Part shown: piece by piece, positions 38,998-47,906 of the stretch
Numbering within the stretch: the first letter of the stretch is position 1
Layout: every line of letters starts with the position of its first letter
Origin: Akkermansia muciniphila
GTDB taxonomy: Bacteria > Verrucomicrobiota > Verrucomicrobiia > Verrucomicrobiales > Verrucomicrobiaceae
Assembly (NCBI GenBank): GCA_945863205.1
Contig: CAMAZK010000004.1
Location: forward strand, 1-50,506
DNA: 50,506 nt
Reading direction: 5' to 3'
The notes under the pieces: model-generated
The model's input: only the letters and a program-made list of their open reading frames with translations
Told to the model about the DNA's origin: nothing
The model's database searches: none
Position numbers and translations under genes: made by a program

Positions 38998-41900
38998 CTA
39001 CTGAACGACCATCTCCCCCTTCATGATGACCCAGTGGCCGGGGAAGGTGCACATGTAGGGATAGGTGCCGGTTTTTTCGGGCGCTTTGAAGCGCAGGATC
39101 TCCCCGGCGTTCGGGAAGACGAGCTTGGTGTGATGCAGGATCTTGTCGGACTCGGGAATGAAATCACGCTCGATTCCCTTCGGATCCTTGGCCATCTCGT
39201 TGCCGGCCATGCCGACTTCTTCCAGCGCACCCGGCTGCACGATGGCAAGGTTGTGCGGCGTGGCGTCGGGATTGATCAGCGTGAGCTTCACCGGCTGGCC
39301 GGCCTTCACCGTGAACTTCGTGCGGGTGAACATCATGCGCTCCGGCAGGCAGGAGATACGGACCTCGGCGAGGCCCGCCTGCGCGTCAAACTTTGCCCCT
39401 TCCGCGTCGCTCATGCCGACGCTGGTGATCTTGATCTGCTCCTTCTTCGCGGAGGCTTTGAGGACGGGCTCGACCTTCGCCTTCAAGGCCTCGTCCGTCT
39501 GCCAGTGCCGCATCAGTGCGGCGGAGCCGAGTGCGCAGGTCGTCGCATACTTGAGGTGATCACCCATCGGCTGGTCGAGGATCGGCAGGATGGCGTCCAG
39601 CGCCTCGCGCGTGCCGATGTAGCTCGCGGCGTTCGCGGCCTGCATGCGCACGATGGCGTTCTCATCCTTCGCACGCGCAGCGAGCTGCCGGATGTCGCCG
39701 AGCGAGTGACGAAGTTGGTCTGTCGCTGCGGCGCGGGCCTGGGGCTCTTCGCAGTTGAGCAGTTCATCGAGCAAAGCGGGGCGCTGCTGGCCGATGCCGC
39801 GATAGGTCCACAGCGCTTCGAGCTGATGATGACGGAAGCGTGCGTCGTTCTTGTCCAGCGCGGCCACCCAGACGTCGAGCGCCTTGGCGACTTCACCGTG
39901 ATCACGCTCGCGAAGTTCACGCCGCGTCCAGTAGCGGTAGCGGTACTCGCGGCGCTTCAAAATGTCGAGCAAGGCGGGAACGGCAGCGCCGGCGATCTGC
40001 GGCGGCTCCTGCAGCGTCGCACCCTTTGGCACCACACGCCAGATGCGGCCGGAGGTGCGGTCGCGCCGCGGATCGCGGAGCGAGTACTGCGCATGACCTT
40101 TGACCGGATTGTACCAGTCGCTGATGTAAAGATCGCCGCGCGGTCCGAAGCGCAGATCGACGGGAATGAAGCTGAGGTTTTCGGAGAAGATCAGATCGGA
40201 GACGTACTCCTCCTCGAAGTGGTCGTCCTTCTCGATCCACTTGTGGATTTCGATGCGGTTCGTCGGCTTGTAGCGCGCCTTGATGAAGCCGCCCTGCATT
40301 TCCGCCGGCCACATCTCGAAATCGACGAAGTCATGGCCGCAGACTCCAGAATAGGCCGGGAGCTTGGTGGCGGGATGCTGCTGCGGATACGGCGGATTCG
40401 TGGCGTGGAAGGCATCGGCGAAGATCGGATGACTGGCGACGTGGTGGCCCCATTCGTCGTAGGTGACGCCCCAGGGATTCGTGTTCGGATAAGCGCCAAA
40501 GGCCGTCAGCCGCTGGTCGGCCGGGTGGTAGAGAAACCAGGAGCTGTTTTTCGCACGCACGGGACCGTAGGCGGTCTCGACCTGTGAGTTGTGAAAGATG
40601 GACTCGCGGAACATCAGATCGCCGTCGGGCGTCCAGATGAAGTCGTGCAGTGCATGATGACTGTCCTCGGTGCCAAAGCCGGTGAAAATGTGCTCACGGC
40701 TGTCGGCCTTGCCATCGCCATCGGTGTCGAGGATGCGGCTGAGGTGCGGCTCCTCGGAAACGAGGATGCCGTTCGGAATGAGTTCAAAGGACAGCGGAAT
40801 GTAGATGTCGTCCGCCCAAACCGAGCACTTGTCGGCTTTGCCGTCTTTGTCGGTGTCTTCGAGGATGACGATCTTGTCGCTTGGCTCCTGGCCGGGATAA
40901 ACGTGGGGATAAGAGGTGGAGCAGGAAACCCACAGCCGGCCCTTCGCATCCCAGCGCATGGAAATCGGACAGGCGACGTCCGGAAACTCTTCTTCGGAGG
41001 CGAAGAGATTCACCTCGAAGCGCGGATCAATCTTGAAGGCCTTCAATTCGTTCGCGGGCGTCATCCATTCGTTCGCGCCACGTGCCTCGACCACCTCGTC
41101 GAGCGGCGGGGTGTTGGAATCGTCCACCGGCTTGCCTTTGAACGACTGTCCTTTCGCGATGGCCCAGATGCGCTGGTCGCGATTCGCGGTCATGATCTCG
41201 AAGTTCCGCATCGCAGGCAGGAAATCGAGGTAGCCGTAGTCCTTGTTGCGACCGCCGGTGTAATAAAACGTGTTCAGCGGTCGGTAGCGCCGGAAGTACT
41301 GGCGGTCCTTGTCCACCACTGTCTCCCGCAGCTCCTCGTTCATCGGCGGTGCGGACTCGCCAAAGGTTTCGCGAAACACCGCATCGGCAACGAGCGCGTA
41401 GCCTTCGCCCGTGAGGTGGGCGCCGTTGATGGTGAGCATGGAGCCCGGATCGCGCAGTGCGGCGAGCGTGGGCGTGAAGAGATCGACAAAGCCCACCTTC
41501 TGTTCCGTGGCGACTTCGCGCATGGCCTTCGAGTAGGCGGCGATGCATTCGTTGTTCAGATCCGCCGCTGGCACGCCAGGCACGTTCTCATTCGCCACAG
41601 GCGAGAGCAGCACGATGCGCGGCCCGGTCTTGCCATTGAAGGCGCTGGTCTTCATGTCCAACAGCCAGGTGGTGAGACGCGCCTTGAATTCATCGAGACG
41701 CTCCAGCCCGCCGAAGGATTCGTTGTAGCCGAAGGCGGCGAAGATGACGTCGATCTTCTCGCGCGTCAGATGCTGCGGCACGGTGGCGAAGTTGTCAGGA
41801 CGCGGCTGCAGATCCACCTCGTCCGCCGACCACGCGAAGTTGCGGATCACGAGTGCATCATCGGGATGCGCGAGCTGGATGAGCGCCTCGATGTGACCGA

Positions 41901-42249
41901 ACTGCTGCGAACGATCCAGCAGCGTGTTACCGACAAGGGCGATGCGTGCGCCCTTTTCCAGCTTCAAGGGCAGCGTGGTCTCCAAGGCGCTCGTGCGCTC
42001 GGGATTCGCCGCCGAATCGGCGTAGATGCCAAACTTCGCGAGTTCCGGGTCTTGCGGCGGCGCGGGCTTGTCCGTCTTGCGGTTCTTCGCGTCTTTGTCG
42101 TTCTGGCTGCGTGACAAGGCGCTGGAGCCGCTTTCCGCCTTGGCTCCGGTTTGTTTTTTGGAAGCGGCATTTTCCACCGCGAAACTGGCGGAGCCGAGCA
42201 GCGCGGCGGCGGTGACGATGGAGAAACGAAGGGACATGTTCATGGTCAT
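38998..42249 (-). CDS. SGNH-like/PVC dehydrogenase/HEAT/cupredoxin fusion protein
   Basis: A secreted 1083-residue multidomain protein. Signal peptide at 1-24. An SGNH/GDSL-hydrolase-like domain spans about 90-300 (IALVGNTLLDRSQQFGHIE, FAAFGYNES, NGAHLTGEGY). A PVC-type dehydrogenase propeller (TIGR02604-like) spans about 400-740 (FKIDPRFEVNLFASEEEFPD, VILEDTDKDGKADK, DLRFGPRGDLYISDWYNP). HEAT-like helices cover about 750-920. A plastocyanin/azurin-type domain closes it: TPHNLAIVQPG gives the first His, and MCTFPGHWVIMKG gives Cys, His and Met of a type 1 copper site. The copper domain replaces the CxxCH domain of the related protein at 7347. The substrate is unknown. Three in-frame ATGs lie within the first five codons. 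Confidence 0.88.
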   Translation of the reverse strand: MTMNMSLRFSIVTAAALLGSASFAVENAASKKQTGAKAESGSSALSRSQNDKDAKNRKTDKPAPPQDPELAKFGIYADSAANPERTSALETTLPLKLEKGARIALVGNTLLDRSQQFGHIEALIQLAHPDDALVIRNFAWSADEVDLQPRPDNFATVPQHLTREKIDVIFAAFGYNESFGGLERLDEFKARLTTWLLDMKTSAFNGKTGPRIVLLSPVANENVPGVPAADLNNECIAAYSKAMREVATEQKVGFVDLFTPTLAALRDPGSMLTINGAHLTGEGYALVADAVFRETFGESAPPMNEELRETVVDKDRQYFRRYRPLNTFYYTGGRNKDYGYLDFLPAMRNFEIMTANRDQRIWAIAKGQSFKGKPVDDSNTPPLDEVVEARGANEWMTPANELKAFKIDPRFEVNLFASEEEFPDVACPISMRWDAKGRLWVSCSTSYPHVYPGQEPSDKIVILEDTDKDGKADKCSVWADDIYIPLSFELIPNGILVSEEPHLSRILDTDGDGKADSREHIFTGFGTEDSHHALHDFIWTPDGDLMFRESIFHNSQVETAYGPVRAKNSSWFLYHPADQRLTAFGAYPNTNPWGVTYDEWGHHVASHPIFADAFHATNPPYPQQHPATKLPAYSGVCGHDFVDFEMWPAEMQGGFIKARYKPTNRIEIHKWIEKDDHFEEEYVSDLIFSENLSFIPVDLRFGPRGDLYISDWYNPVKGHAQYSLRDPRRDRTSGRIWRVVPKGATLQEPPQIAGAAVPALLDILKRREYRYRYWTRRELRERDHGEVAKALDVWVAALDKNDARFRHHQLEALWTYRGIGQQRPALLDELLNCEEPQARAAATDQLRHSLGDIRQLAARAKDENAIVRMQAANAASYIGTREALDAILPILDQPMGDHLKYATTCALGSAALMRHWQTDEALKAKVEPVLKASAKKEQIKITSVGMSDAEGAKFDAQAGLAEVRISCLPERMMFTRTKFTVKAGQPVKLTLINPDATPHNLAIVQPGALEEVGMAGNEMAKDPKGIERDFIPESDKILHHTKLVFPNAGEILRFKAPEKTGTYPYMCTFPGHWVIMKGEMVVQ

Positions 42250-42285
42250 AGGATGGTGGTGCGAAGGGCGAAAAGTGTCACCGCC

Positions 42286-43659
42286 TCACTGAAGCTGCGG
42301 TTTACCGGGCACGAGCTCTGCCTGATGCTCCTTAACCGCTTGGTCGATCTGTGCAATCACCTCGGGGTGCTCCTTGGCAACATCGCGCTTTTCTGAAGGA
42401 TCAAGACCGAGGTGGAAAAGCATCGGCGGCTCATGCGCATCGGCTTTCGGCTGGCCATAGCCGGTCTGCGTTTTGAAATGCGCTTTCCACTCGCCGACGC
42501 GGCAGGCGAAGAGCTGGTCGCCGCGATAGTAAAAGAAGGGGCGCTGCTGCAGCGGCTTCGATTCAAACAGCAGCGGCGAGAGATCCACGCCATCGACCAG
42601 CACGTCGGGCGTCTTTGCACCGCCAAGCGCGACCGCCGTGGCGAAGAGGTCCATCGCGTTCGCCAGTTCGTGCGTGACGCCCGACTTGATGCGGCCCGGC
42701 ATCCACGCGATCCCCGGCACGCGCATGCCGCCTTCCCACGTGCTGCCCTTGCCGTCGTTCAGCAGTCCGGCGCTGCCGCCTTGATTGCCCATGATGAGCC
42801 AGGGGCCGTTGTCGCTGGTGAAAAAGACGAACGTGTTTTCCGCGATGCCGTTTTTCCTCAGCGCGTCCATCACCTGACCGACGCTCCAGTCGAGCTCCTC
42901 CACCGCATCGCCAAAGATGCCCGCGCGGCTTTTGCCCTTGAAGGCGGGCGAGGCAAACATCGGAACGTGCGGAAAGGTGTGCGCAAAGTAGAGGAAGAAC
43001 GGCTTGTCCTTCTTCTCGCTGATGAACTTCACCGCCTCTTCGGTGTAGCGCTTCGTCAGGGTGGTCTGCACGGCGGGCTTTTCGATCACCTCGCCATCGC
43101 GGAGCAGTGCGACGTTCCAGCCGTCCTCCGGCGGCATGGGTGATCCGGTCGATCCCTTCGGCAAGCCGGGCCGTGCATCCATGTCGTTCGAGTACGGCAG
43201 GCCAAACTGATGCTCAAAGCCCTGGTCCAGCGGACGCGATCCCTCGTGAATGCCGAGATGCCATTTGCCGACCTGCATCGTGGCGTAGCCTTTGTCCTTT
43301 AGCGCATCCGCGATGGTCACTTCATCCTTCGGCAGTCCGCCTTCCGAGTTCGGAAACAGCACGCGCCTGTTGCCACACATGCCGCTGCGGATGGGATAAC
43401 GTCCCGTCAGCAGCGCCGCGCGGCTCGGCGTGCAAACCTCCGCCGCCGAGTAGAAATCGGTAAAACGCAGCCCCTCATCGGCCATGCGGTCGAGATTCGG
43501 CGTGTGGATCGTCGGCGAGCCGTAGCAGCCCAGGTCGCCGTAGCCGAGGTCATCGGCAAAAATGATCACCACATTCGGAGTCGCGGCCAAAAGAGCCGGG
43601 CTGAATGCCAGGAGTGCGCAGAGAAGTCGGAGGAGCGAGGGGGATGAAAATCGGGCCAT
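42286..43659 (-). CDS. Secreted type I sulfatase 9
   Basis: A 457-residue sulfatase starting at ATG 43659 (MARFSSPSLLRLLCALLAFS); the first 23 codons of the track ORF run into a repeat element. Metal Asp pair at 36-37 (IIFADDLGYGDLGCYG), formylglycine motif CTPSRAALLTGRY with Cys76, VGKWHLGIHEGSRPLDQGF and TSDNGPWLIMGNQGGSAG. The last is typical of arylsulfatase A and N-acetylgalactosamine-sulfatase relatives. No Lys-rich tail. It is followed after 36 nt by the cupredoxin fusion gene on the same strand, so sulfate removal and sugar oxidation may be co-expressed. Confidence 0.93.
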   Translation of the reverse strand: MARFSSPSLLRLLCALLAFSPALLAATPNVVIIFADDLGYGDLGCYGSPTIHTPNLDRMADEGLRFTDFYSAAEVCTPSRAALLTGRYPIRSGMCGNRRVLFPNSEGGLPKDEVTIADALKDKGYATMQVGKWHLGIHEGSRPLDQGFEHQFGLPYSNDMDARPGLPKGSTGSPMPPEDGWNVALLRDGEVIEKPAVQTTLTKRYTEEAVKFISEKKDKPFFLYFAHTFPHVPMFASPAFKGKSRAGIFGDAVEELDWSVGQVMDALRKNGIAENTFVFFTSDNGPWLIMGNQGGSAGLLNDGKGSTWEGGMRVPGIAWMPGRIKSGVTHELANAMDLFATAVALGGAKTPDVLVDGVDLSPLLFESKPLQQRPFFYYRGDQLFACRVGEWKAHFKTQTGYGQPKADAHEPPMLFHLGLDPSEKRDVAKEHPEVIAQIDQAVKEHQAELVPGKPQLQ

Positions 43660-43708
43660 CGCGTCAAAACGCCGACAGAGGTGGAATATGTCAGCCAGTC
43701 GCGACGGC

Positions 43709-43856
43709 GTCGTGGAGTGCGGTGGCAAGCGCTAAAGCGCGACACCGCTGTCGCATGCCGGACGGTAGGCTTTGGCCTCAGGGCGTTCTTCCCGCGTTCG
43801 ACAGCGGTGTCGCCGATGCAAGGTGCCCTTGCATCTCTGCCACCGCACTCCACGAC
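43709..43856. mobile_element. MITE-like element with nested perfect inverted repeats
   Basis: GTCGTGGAGTGCGGTGGCA (43709-43727) is the perfect 19-nt complement of TGCCACCGCACTCCACGAC (43838-43856). Inside them GCGACACCGCTGTCG (43739-43753) is the perfect complement of CGACAGCGGTGTCGC (43799-43813). The 148-nt element fills the space between sulfatase 9 and the PqaA-like gene and carries no gene of its own. Confidence 0.8.
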
Positions 43857-43873
43857 GCTGCCGCGCGAGTCCG

Positions 43874-45310
43874 CTACCGGTTCCAGCGCTGGTAGGCCGA
43901 CGAAAAATGCATCGGCAGCCCGCCTTCCGCCTGCGTGTGGGTGGAGACGAAGTCGATGGTTTTCGCGTCCGCAGGAATCTCGACTTCAGCGCTGCCAAGG
44001 CCGTCCGCATTCAGAGTCAGCGGCACCGATTCCCAACGATCGTATTCCGTCGCCAAAGTGTAAGGCGGATGACGGTTCACGCACCAGGAGAGTGCATTGC
44101 GCTGCGGAACGGTCCCTGCCGCGATTTGGACGGTCACTCGCAGTCTGTTACCCAGCGCGACGACTTCGAGCTTGGGGGGCGTTGGCAGCGAGCGAGCATC
44201 AAAGAAGTGGTGCCGGGCGAAGGCGAACAGATTTTCATCCGCTTCCGGCTGCGAGGGCGTCTGCAGCGTGAAGCCGCTGGTCTTCGGTCCGCCGTGCTGA
44301 CCGCCGGGCAGGATGTAGGTCGGGAAATCGGGATGTTTTTCGCCGAGTTGTCGCAAAGCGGGGCACACATTGTCATTCGTGCCGACATGGTAAAAAAACG
44401 CCAGCCCGCGCTTCCGCGCGGCATCGAGATGCTTGGCGATCAAGCAGGCGTTCCATGCCTCATCGTTCATTTGCAGCATTTCAGCCTCCGACCAGCCTGC
44501 GGCGCTCGCTTCTTGAATCGTGATCGCTTGATCGCCACGCCGTTGATCCCGCTCCTCCAGCGCCTGGCGTGCCGTCTCCGGCAGTTCCGGCGGCAAATGA
44601 TCGAGAAACGCCGCATTCATCGCCTCCTCCTCCTTCAAGGCGCTGCCGCGCACGTAGGCACCGCCCGGATTGCCGAGCATCGGTGCAACAACCGGCAGAA
44701 TCGCCGTGAAACGATCATCATGAATGCCGCAGATGGCCGCGCCGACACCGCGCTTCGATCCGCCGGTGGCGAGTACCTTCTTCGGTTGGAAAACAGCGCT
44801 TTCCGCGGCCGCAGCGGTCAGCGCACGCATGTCGCTCATACCCCAAATCCACGCAGGCGTGAAACGCGCGTCCTTCGTCTTCAAAAGCTGCTGCTTCATG
44901 CCGAGATGCAGCATTCCCTTCGGCTCCATCGCATCGATCGTGCCCATCCCGACCAGCACGATGCCCACGCCGTGCTCCGTGAGAAGTTTCAGCATCGCGC
45001 CCGAAGACAGCGCCGGTTTCAAAGCGAGGCCCATGTTCCCCACGATGACGTTCGAGCAAGGAAACCCATCATCCGGCGCACAAAACGTCACCGGCAGCCG
45101 TACTTTCTGCCCCGGCCACCATTCGCAGACGGTGATCTCGACAAGCTTCTGCTTCACGCCCTTCACCTTCGCCGCGGGTTGCCAGTCCTGAATGACTTTC
45201 GTTTCCAAAGTCGCCGCGTCGCGAATCGCCGTGTGATCAAAAGCGGCGGGTGTGATGTCGGCGAAGGCTGATGTTAGCAGCAGGGCGAACGCGGAAAGAA
45301 TGGGTTTCAT
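43874..45310 (-). CDS. PhoPQ-activated pathogenicity-related (PqaA-like) alpha/beta hydrolase
   Basis: A secreted 478-residue protein starting at ATG 45310 (MKPILSAFALLLTSAFA). It matches the PqaA/PhoPQ-related family: ITVCEWWPGQKVRLPVTFC, HGVGIVLVGMGTID, then AWIWGMSDMRALTAA and KVLATGGSKRGVGAA, whose G-G-S-K-R-G is the nucleophile elbow of an alpha/beta-hydrolase fold. NDNVCPALRQLGEKHPDF and LPGGQHGGPKTSG would supply the acid and His. A beta-sandwich C-terminus (FDARSLPTPPKLEVVALGNR) follows. The natural substrate is not known; esterase or deacylase activity on glycans is one option. It is transcribed away from the lipid operon. Confidence 0.82.
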   Translation of the reverse strand: MKPILSAFALLLTSAFADITPAAFDHTAIRDAATLETKVIQDWQPAAKVKGVKQKLVEITVCEWWPGQKVRLPVTFCAPDDGFPCSNVIVGNMGLALKPALSSGAMLKLLTEHGVGIVLVGMGTIDAMEPKGMLHLGMKQQLLKTKDARFTPAWIWGMSDMRALTAAAAESAVFQPKKVLATGGSKRGVGAAICGIHDDRFTAILPVVAPMLGNPGGAYVRGSALKEEEAMNAAFLDHLPPELPETARQALEERDQRRGDQAITIQEASAAGWSEAEMLQMNDEAWNACLIAKHLDAARKRGLAFFYHVGTNDNVCPALRQLGEKHPDFPTYILPGGQHGGPKTSGFTLQTPSQPEADENLFAFARHHFFDARSLPTPPKLEVVALGNRLRVTVQIAAGTVPQRNALSWCVNRHPPYTLATEYDRWESVPLTLNADGLGSAEVEIPADAKTIDFVSTHTQAEGGLPMHFSSAYQRWNR

Positions 45311-45408
45311 CGGCCGCAGAGAACGGCGGGACAACGCGTTTGTGTCACGATCAAAGAATCCGAACGCGTGATTGCGCGCTGCGGGTACCAGATGCTATTT
45401 GATCTCCG

Positions 45409-46116
45409 ATGCCTTCTTCCATCGACTTGCACACCTGGGTGACAGAACAAGCGACCGCACGTCCAATTCTGGCTGACCGCTATTTCACAGCGTTGGATGA
45501 TGGAGAAATGAGCCGTGCGCATTTCATCCAAACGCAAACGCAGTTCTTCTTCGCCGTGCGCTACTTCTCCCGGCCGATGGCAGCGCTCATGGCGCGAATG
45601 CCGAGTTCGGCGCTGCGCCAGGGCTTGATTCACAATCTCGCGGAGGAGCACGGCGCTGACGACGCCAAGCCAGGCCTGCTTGATCCGACTTTGGCGCATG
45701 ACCAGACCTTCACTCGCTTTCTTGCGAGCCTCGGCGTCACCTTGGATGGGACGCTTCATGAAGGTCCGGCGGTGCGCGCGTTCAACAATGCGCTGATGGG
45801 CGTCTGCCTGATGGAGCCAGTGGCACTCGCCTTCGGCTGCCTCGGCGTGATCGAGCACACCTTTGCAGGCATCTCCGCCAGGATTGCCAGCGTGGTAGTT
45901 CAGCGGGGTTGGATTCCTGAAGGAGAACTCGTTCACTACAACCTTCACGCGGAGATCGACGAGCGCCACGCGGCGGATTTTTTCAAGGTGGTGGCAAAGG
46001 ACTGGCAAACGAGTGACGCAGCTCGTGCCGAGATCATGGACGGTGTTCATACGGGTTTGCACGTCTTCGGACGATTGTATCAAGATCTCTGGGACGATGC
46101 CAGCCGCCGATCATGA
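45409..46116 (+). CDS. Haem-oxygenase-like diiron (HDO/TenA-type) enzyme
   Basis: A 235-residue all-helical protein of the iron-containing redox enzyme (HDO) superfamily, which includes UndA and CADD. Possible metal ligands: NLAEEHGADD (Glu79 or Glu80, His81), VIEHTFAGI and HAEIDERHAADFF (Glu/Asp/His cluster), at the helix spacing expected for two irons. No signal peptide. It is first of five genes; its stop overlaps the desaturase start (ATGA). In this setting it may oxidise or cleave a fatty-acyl or amino-acid-derived substrate, as HDO proteins do, but the substrate cannot be inferred. Confidence 0.78.
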   Translation: MPSSIDLHTWVTEQATARPILADRYFTALDDGEMSRAHFIQTQTQFFFAVRYFSRPMAALMARMPSSALRQGLIHNLAEEHGADDAKPGLLDPTLAHDQTFTRFLASLGVTLDGTLHEGPAVRAFNNALMGVCLMEPVALAFGCLGVIEHTFAGISARIASVVVQRGWIPEGELVHYNLHAEIDERHAADFFKVVAKDWQTSDAARAEIMDGVHTGLHVFGRLYQDLWDDASRRS

Positions 46117-47060
46117 ACACAAATCTCCCCGCGCTGTCTCCCGAGCTCCTGAGCGCCTGTCATCAGCGCCAGACGGGCCTTCATTTGGCGCGTGTGTCAT
46201 TGTTTGGAGTGCTGTTTCTCGTAGGCGCGGGCGGTGCCGTCGTGGCGGCGGAGCGGGTATCGGCCGCCTGGCAGTGGGTGCTGCTCCTGCCTCTTTACCT
46301 GCTCGCGGGTGCGTCGCTGCACGGGATCAGCTTGTTCACGCATGAAGCCGTTCACGGCACTCTGATGAAGAACCGCTGGTGGAATGGGGTGCTCGGCGCG
46401 CTTTGTGCGATGCCCGTTCTGCAAAATTTCTCCGCCTACCGCGTGCTGCACCTGCGCCACCATGCGCATCTGGGTGAAGAAAACGACCCTGACCACTACG
46501 CAGCCTATACCCATTGGACCTGGCTCATTTTCACGATGAACTGGTTGAGGCTGCTCGTCGGCTATCCCATCTACATCACCGCGATCCCGCTGCTCGGGCT
46601 GAAACATGGCCGCAGGGCGGAGCGAGTGGGCATTCTCATCGAGCTGGGCGCGACGGCGCTGCTGGTTTGGGCCTGCCTGCTTTGGCTGCCCACACACTGG
46701 CTGCTGCACGGTTGGCTGATCCCGATGATCTTCATCAACACGATGGTGAATATCCGCGGCATGAGCCAGCACACGCTGCTCGAGCATGCGAGTGACGAGG
46801 TGCTGGGCACGCGCACCATTCTCACGACGCCGCTGGTTCGCTTTTTCATGTGCAACGAGAACTACCACCTGGAGCATCACCTGTATCCTGGCGTTCCGTG
46901 GCATCACCTGCCGCAGGTCCATGAAGAGCTGCGCCAGCCTTTGCTCAAAGCCGGCGCTCCTTTCATCCCCTCGTACGCCTCGTTCGTCGTGGAGTTCGTG
47001 CGCGACAGCATTCGCCGCAGCCCGCTGGGCAGACAAGGGAGCTCGCGACAGCTCTCCTAG
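46113..47060 (+). CDS. Membrane fatty acid desaturase
   Basis: A 315-residue integral membrane desaturase. The three His boxes of the family are present: HEAVHG (about residue 74), HLRHHAH (about 112) and HLEHHLYPGVPWHH (about 250). Four or so membrane helices surround them. It introduces a double bond (or hydroxylates) an acyl chain of a membrane lipid, using diiron and reduced ferredoxin or cytochrome b5-like donors. It overlaps the HDO gene by 4 nt and is 6 nt before the Aur1/PAP2-like gene. Regiospecificity cannot be read from the sequence. Confidence 0.92.
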   Translation: MNTNLPALSPELLSACHQRQTGLHLARVSLFGVLFLVGAGGAVVAAERVSAAWQWVLLLPLYLLAGASLHGISLFTHEAVHGTLMKNRWWNGVLGALCAMPVLQNFSAYRVLHLRHHAHLGEENDPDHYAAYTHWTWLIFTMNWLRLLVGYPIYITAIPLLGLKHGRRAERVGILIELGATALLVWACLLWLPTHWLLHGWLIPMIFINTMVNIRGMSQHTLLEHASDEVLGTRTILTTPLVRFFMCNENYHLEHHLYPGVPWHHLPQVHEELRQPLLKAGAPFIPSYASFVVEFVRDSIRRSPLGRQGSSRQLS

Positions 47061-47066
47061 TTCTCA

Positions 47067-47906
47067 ATGGAACGACGCATTCAGATCCACGAGTGGCTGT
47101 ATCTCGGCCTGGGAATCAGCGTGAGTGGTGCGCTCGCGCTGCGCACCGGGATGATCGCCGCTGCTTTGTCTGTTGGGATTCTCACGGGCGGCTATGCTTG
47201 GCTGCTCACGCGTACCCGCTGCGGAAGTGTGACGCGCTTGGTTGCCGCTTACGGCGTGACTTGGGCGCTTTATGCCGGTTCTTCTGTGCTTGTGGAATGG
47301 ATGCAAGTGCCGCTGCGCCACCAAGCGCTGCTTGATTGGGATAGGACGCTGTTTGGTGAAACTCCAGCTGTCACACTCTCCGATGGCTTGTCCCAAACCA
47401 GCCATGAACTGCTGGCGCTGGGTTACATGAGCTACCACGTGTATTTGCACTGGGCTTTGATCGAAGCCCTTTGCTCACGGAGCGATGGGATGCGAGCCGA
47501 TCTCGGCAGCCGACTATTTACCGCCTTCGGAATCGGTTTCATCGGCTACATCGCATTTCCCGCCGCACCACCCGCGACTGCCTTTCCCGAGCTGTTCGCG
47601 CAACCCCTGCAAGGAGGTCTGTTCATGCGCCTGAATGAATCCATCAACGCAGCCATGGCTTCCCGCTACGACGCCTTTCCCAGTCTGCACGCTCTCATAG
47701 CCGTGACGTTGCTGGCGTGGGACTGGAGTCGTTGCCGCCGACGTTTCTGGCTGATGCTCATGCCTTCCGTGCTGATGCTCGCAGCGACACTCGGCCTGCG
47801 TTTTCACTACGCCGTGGATTTGCTCGTCAGCGCGGCTCTGTTCATCATGCTTACCCTTGCCAATGCCCGACTCACCTCTCCATCACGCCGATCCATGGGC
47901 GCTTGA
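47067..47906 (+). CDS. Aur1/PAP2-superfamily membrane phosphatase or phosphotransferase
   Basis: A 279-residue protein with about six membrane helices. YDAFPSLHALIAVTLLAWDW and LRFHYAVDLLVSAALF are the second and third catalytic motifs of the PAP2 fold; the spacing and the S-L-H and H-Y-x-x-D forms match the Aur1/Ipt1-like inositolphosphotransferase subgroup (PAP2_3). Either phosphatidate dephosphorylation to diacylglycerol or headgroup transfer is possible. Its end overlaps the DUF3419 gene start by 44 nt. Supplying diacylglycerol to that enzyme would be a sensible role. Confidence 0.85.
   Translation: MERRIQIHEWLYLGLGISVSGALALRTGMIAAALSVGILTGGYAWLLTRTRCGSVTRLVAAYGVTWALYAGSSVLVEWMQVPLRHQALLDWDRTLFGETPAVTLSDGLSQTSHELLALGYMSYHVYLHWALIEALCSRSDGMRADLGSRLFTAFGIGFIGYIAFPAAPPATAFPELFAQPLQGGLFMRLNESINAAMASRYDAFPSLHALIAVTLLAWDWSRCRRRFWLMLMPSVLMLAATLGLRFHYAVDLLVSAALFIMLTLANARLTSPSRRSMGA

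Noticed and set aside
43566-44010. ORFs of 92-196 aa over the 43709-43856 element
   Set aside because: They read through the inverted repeats and the antisense of flanking genes; no protein-like conservation visible.
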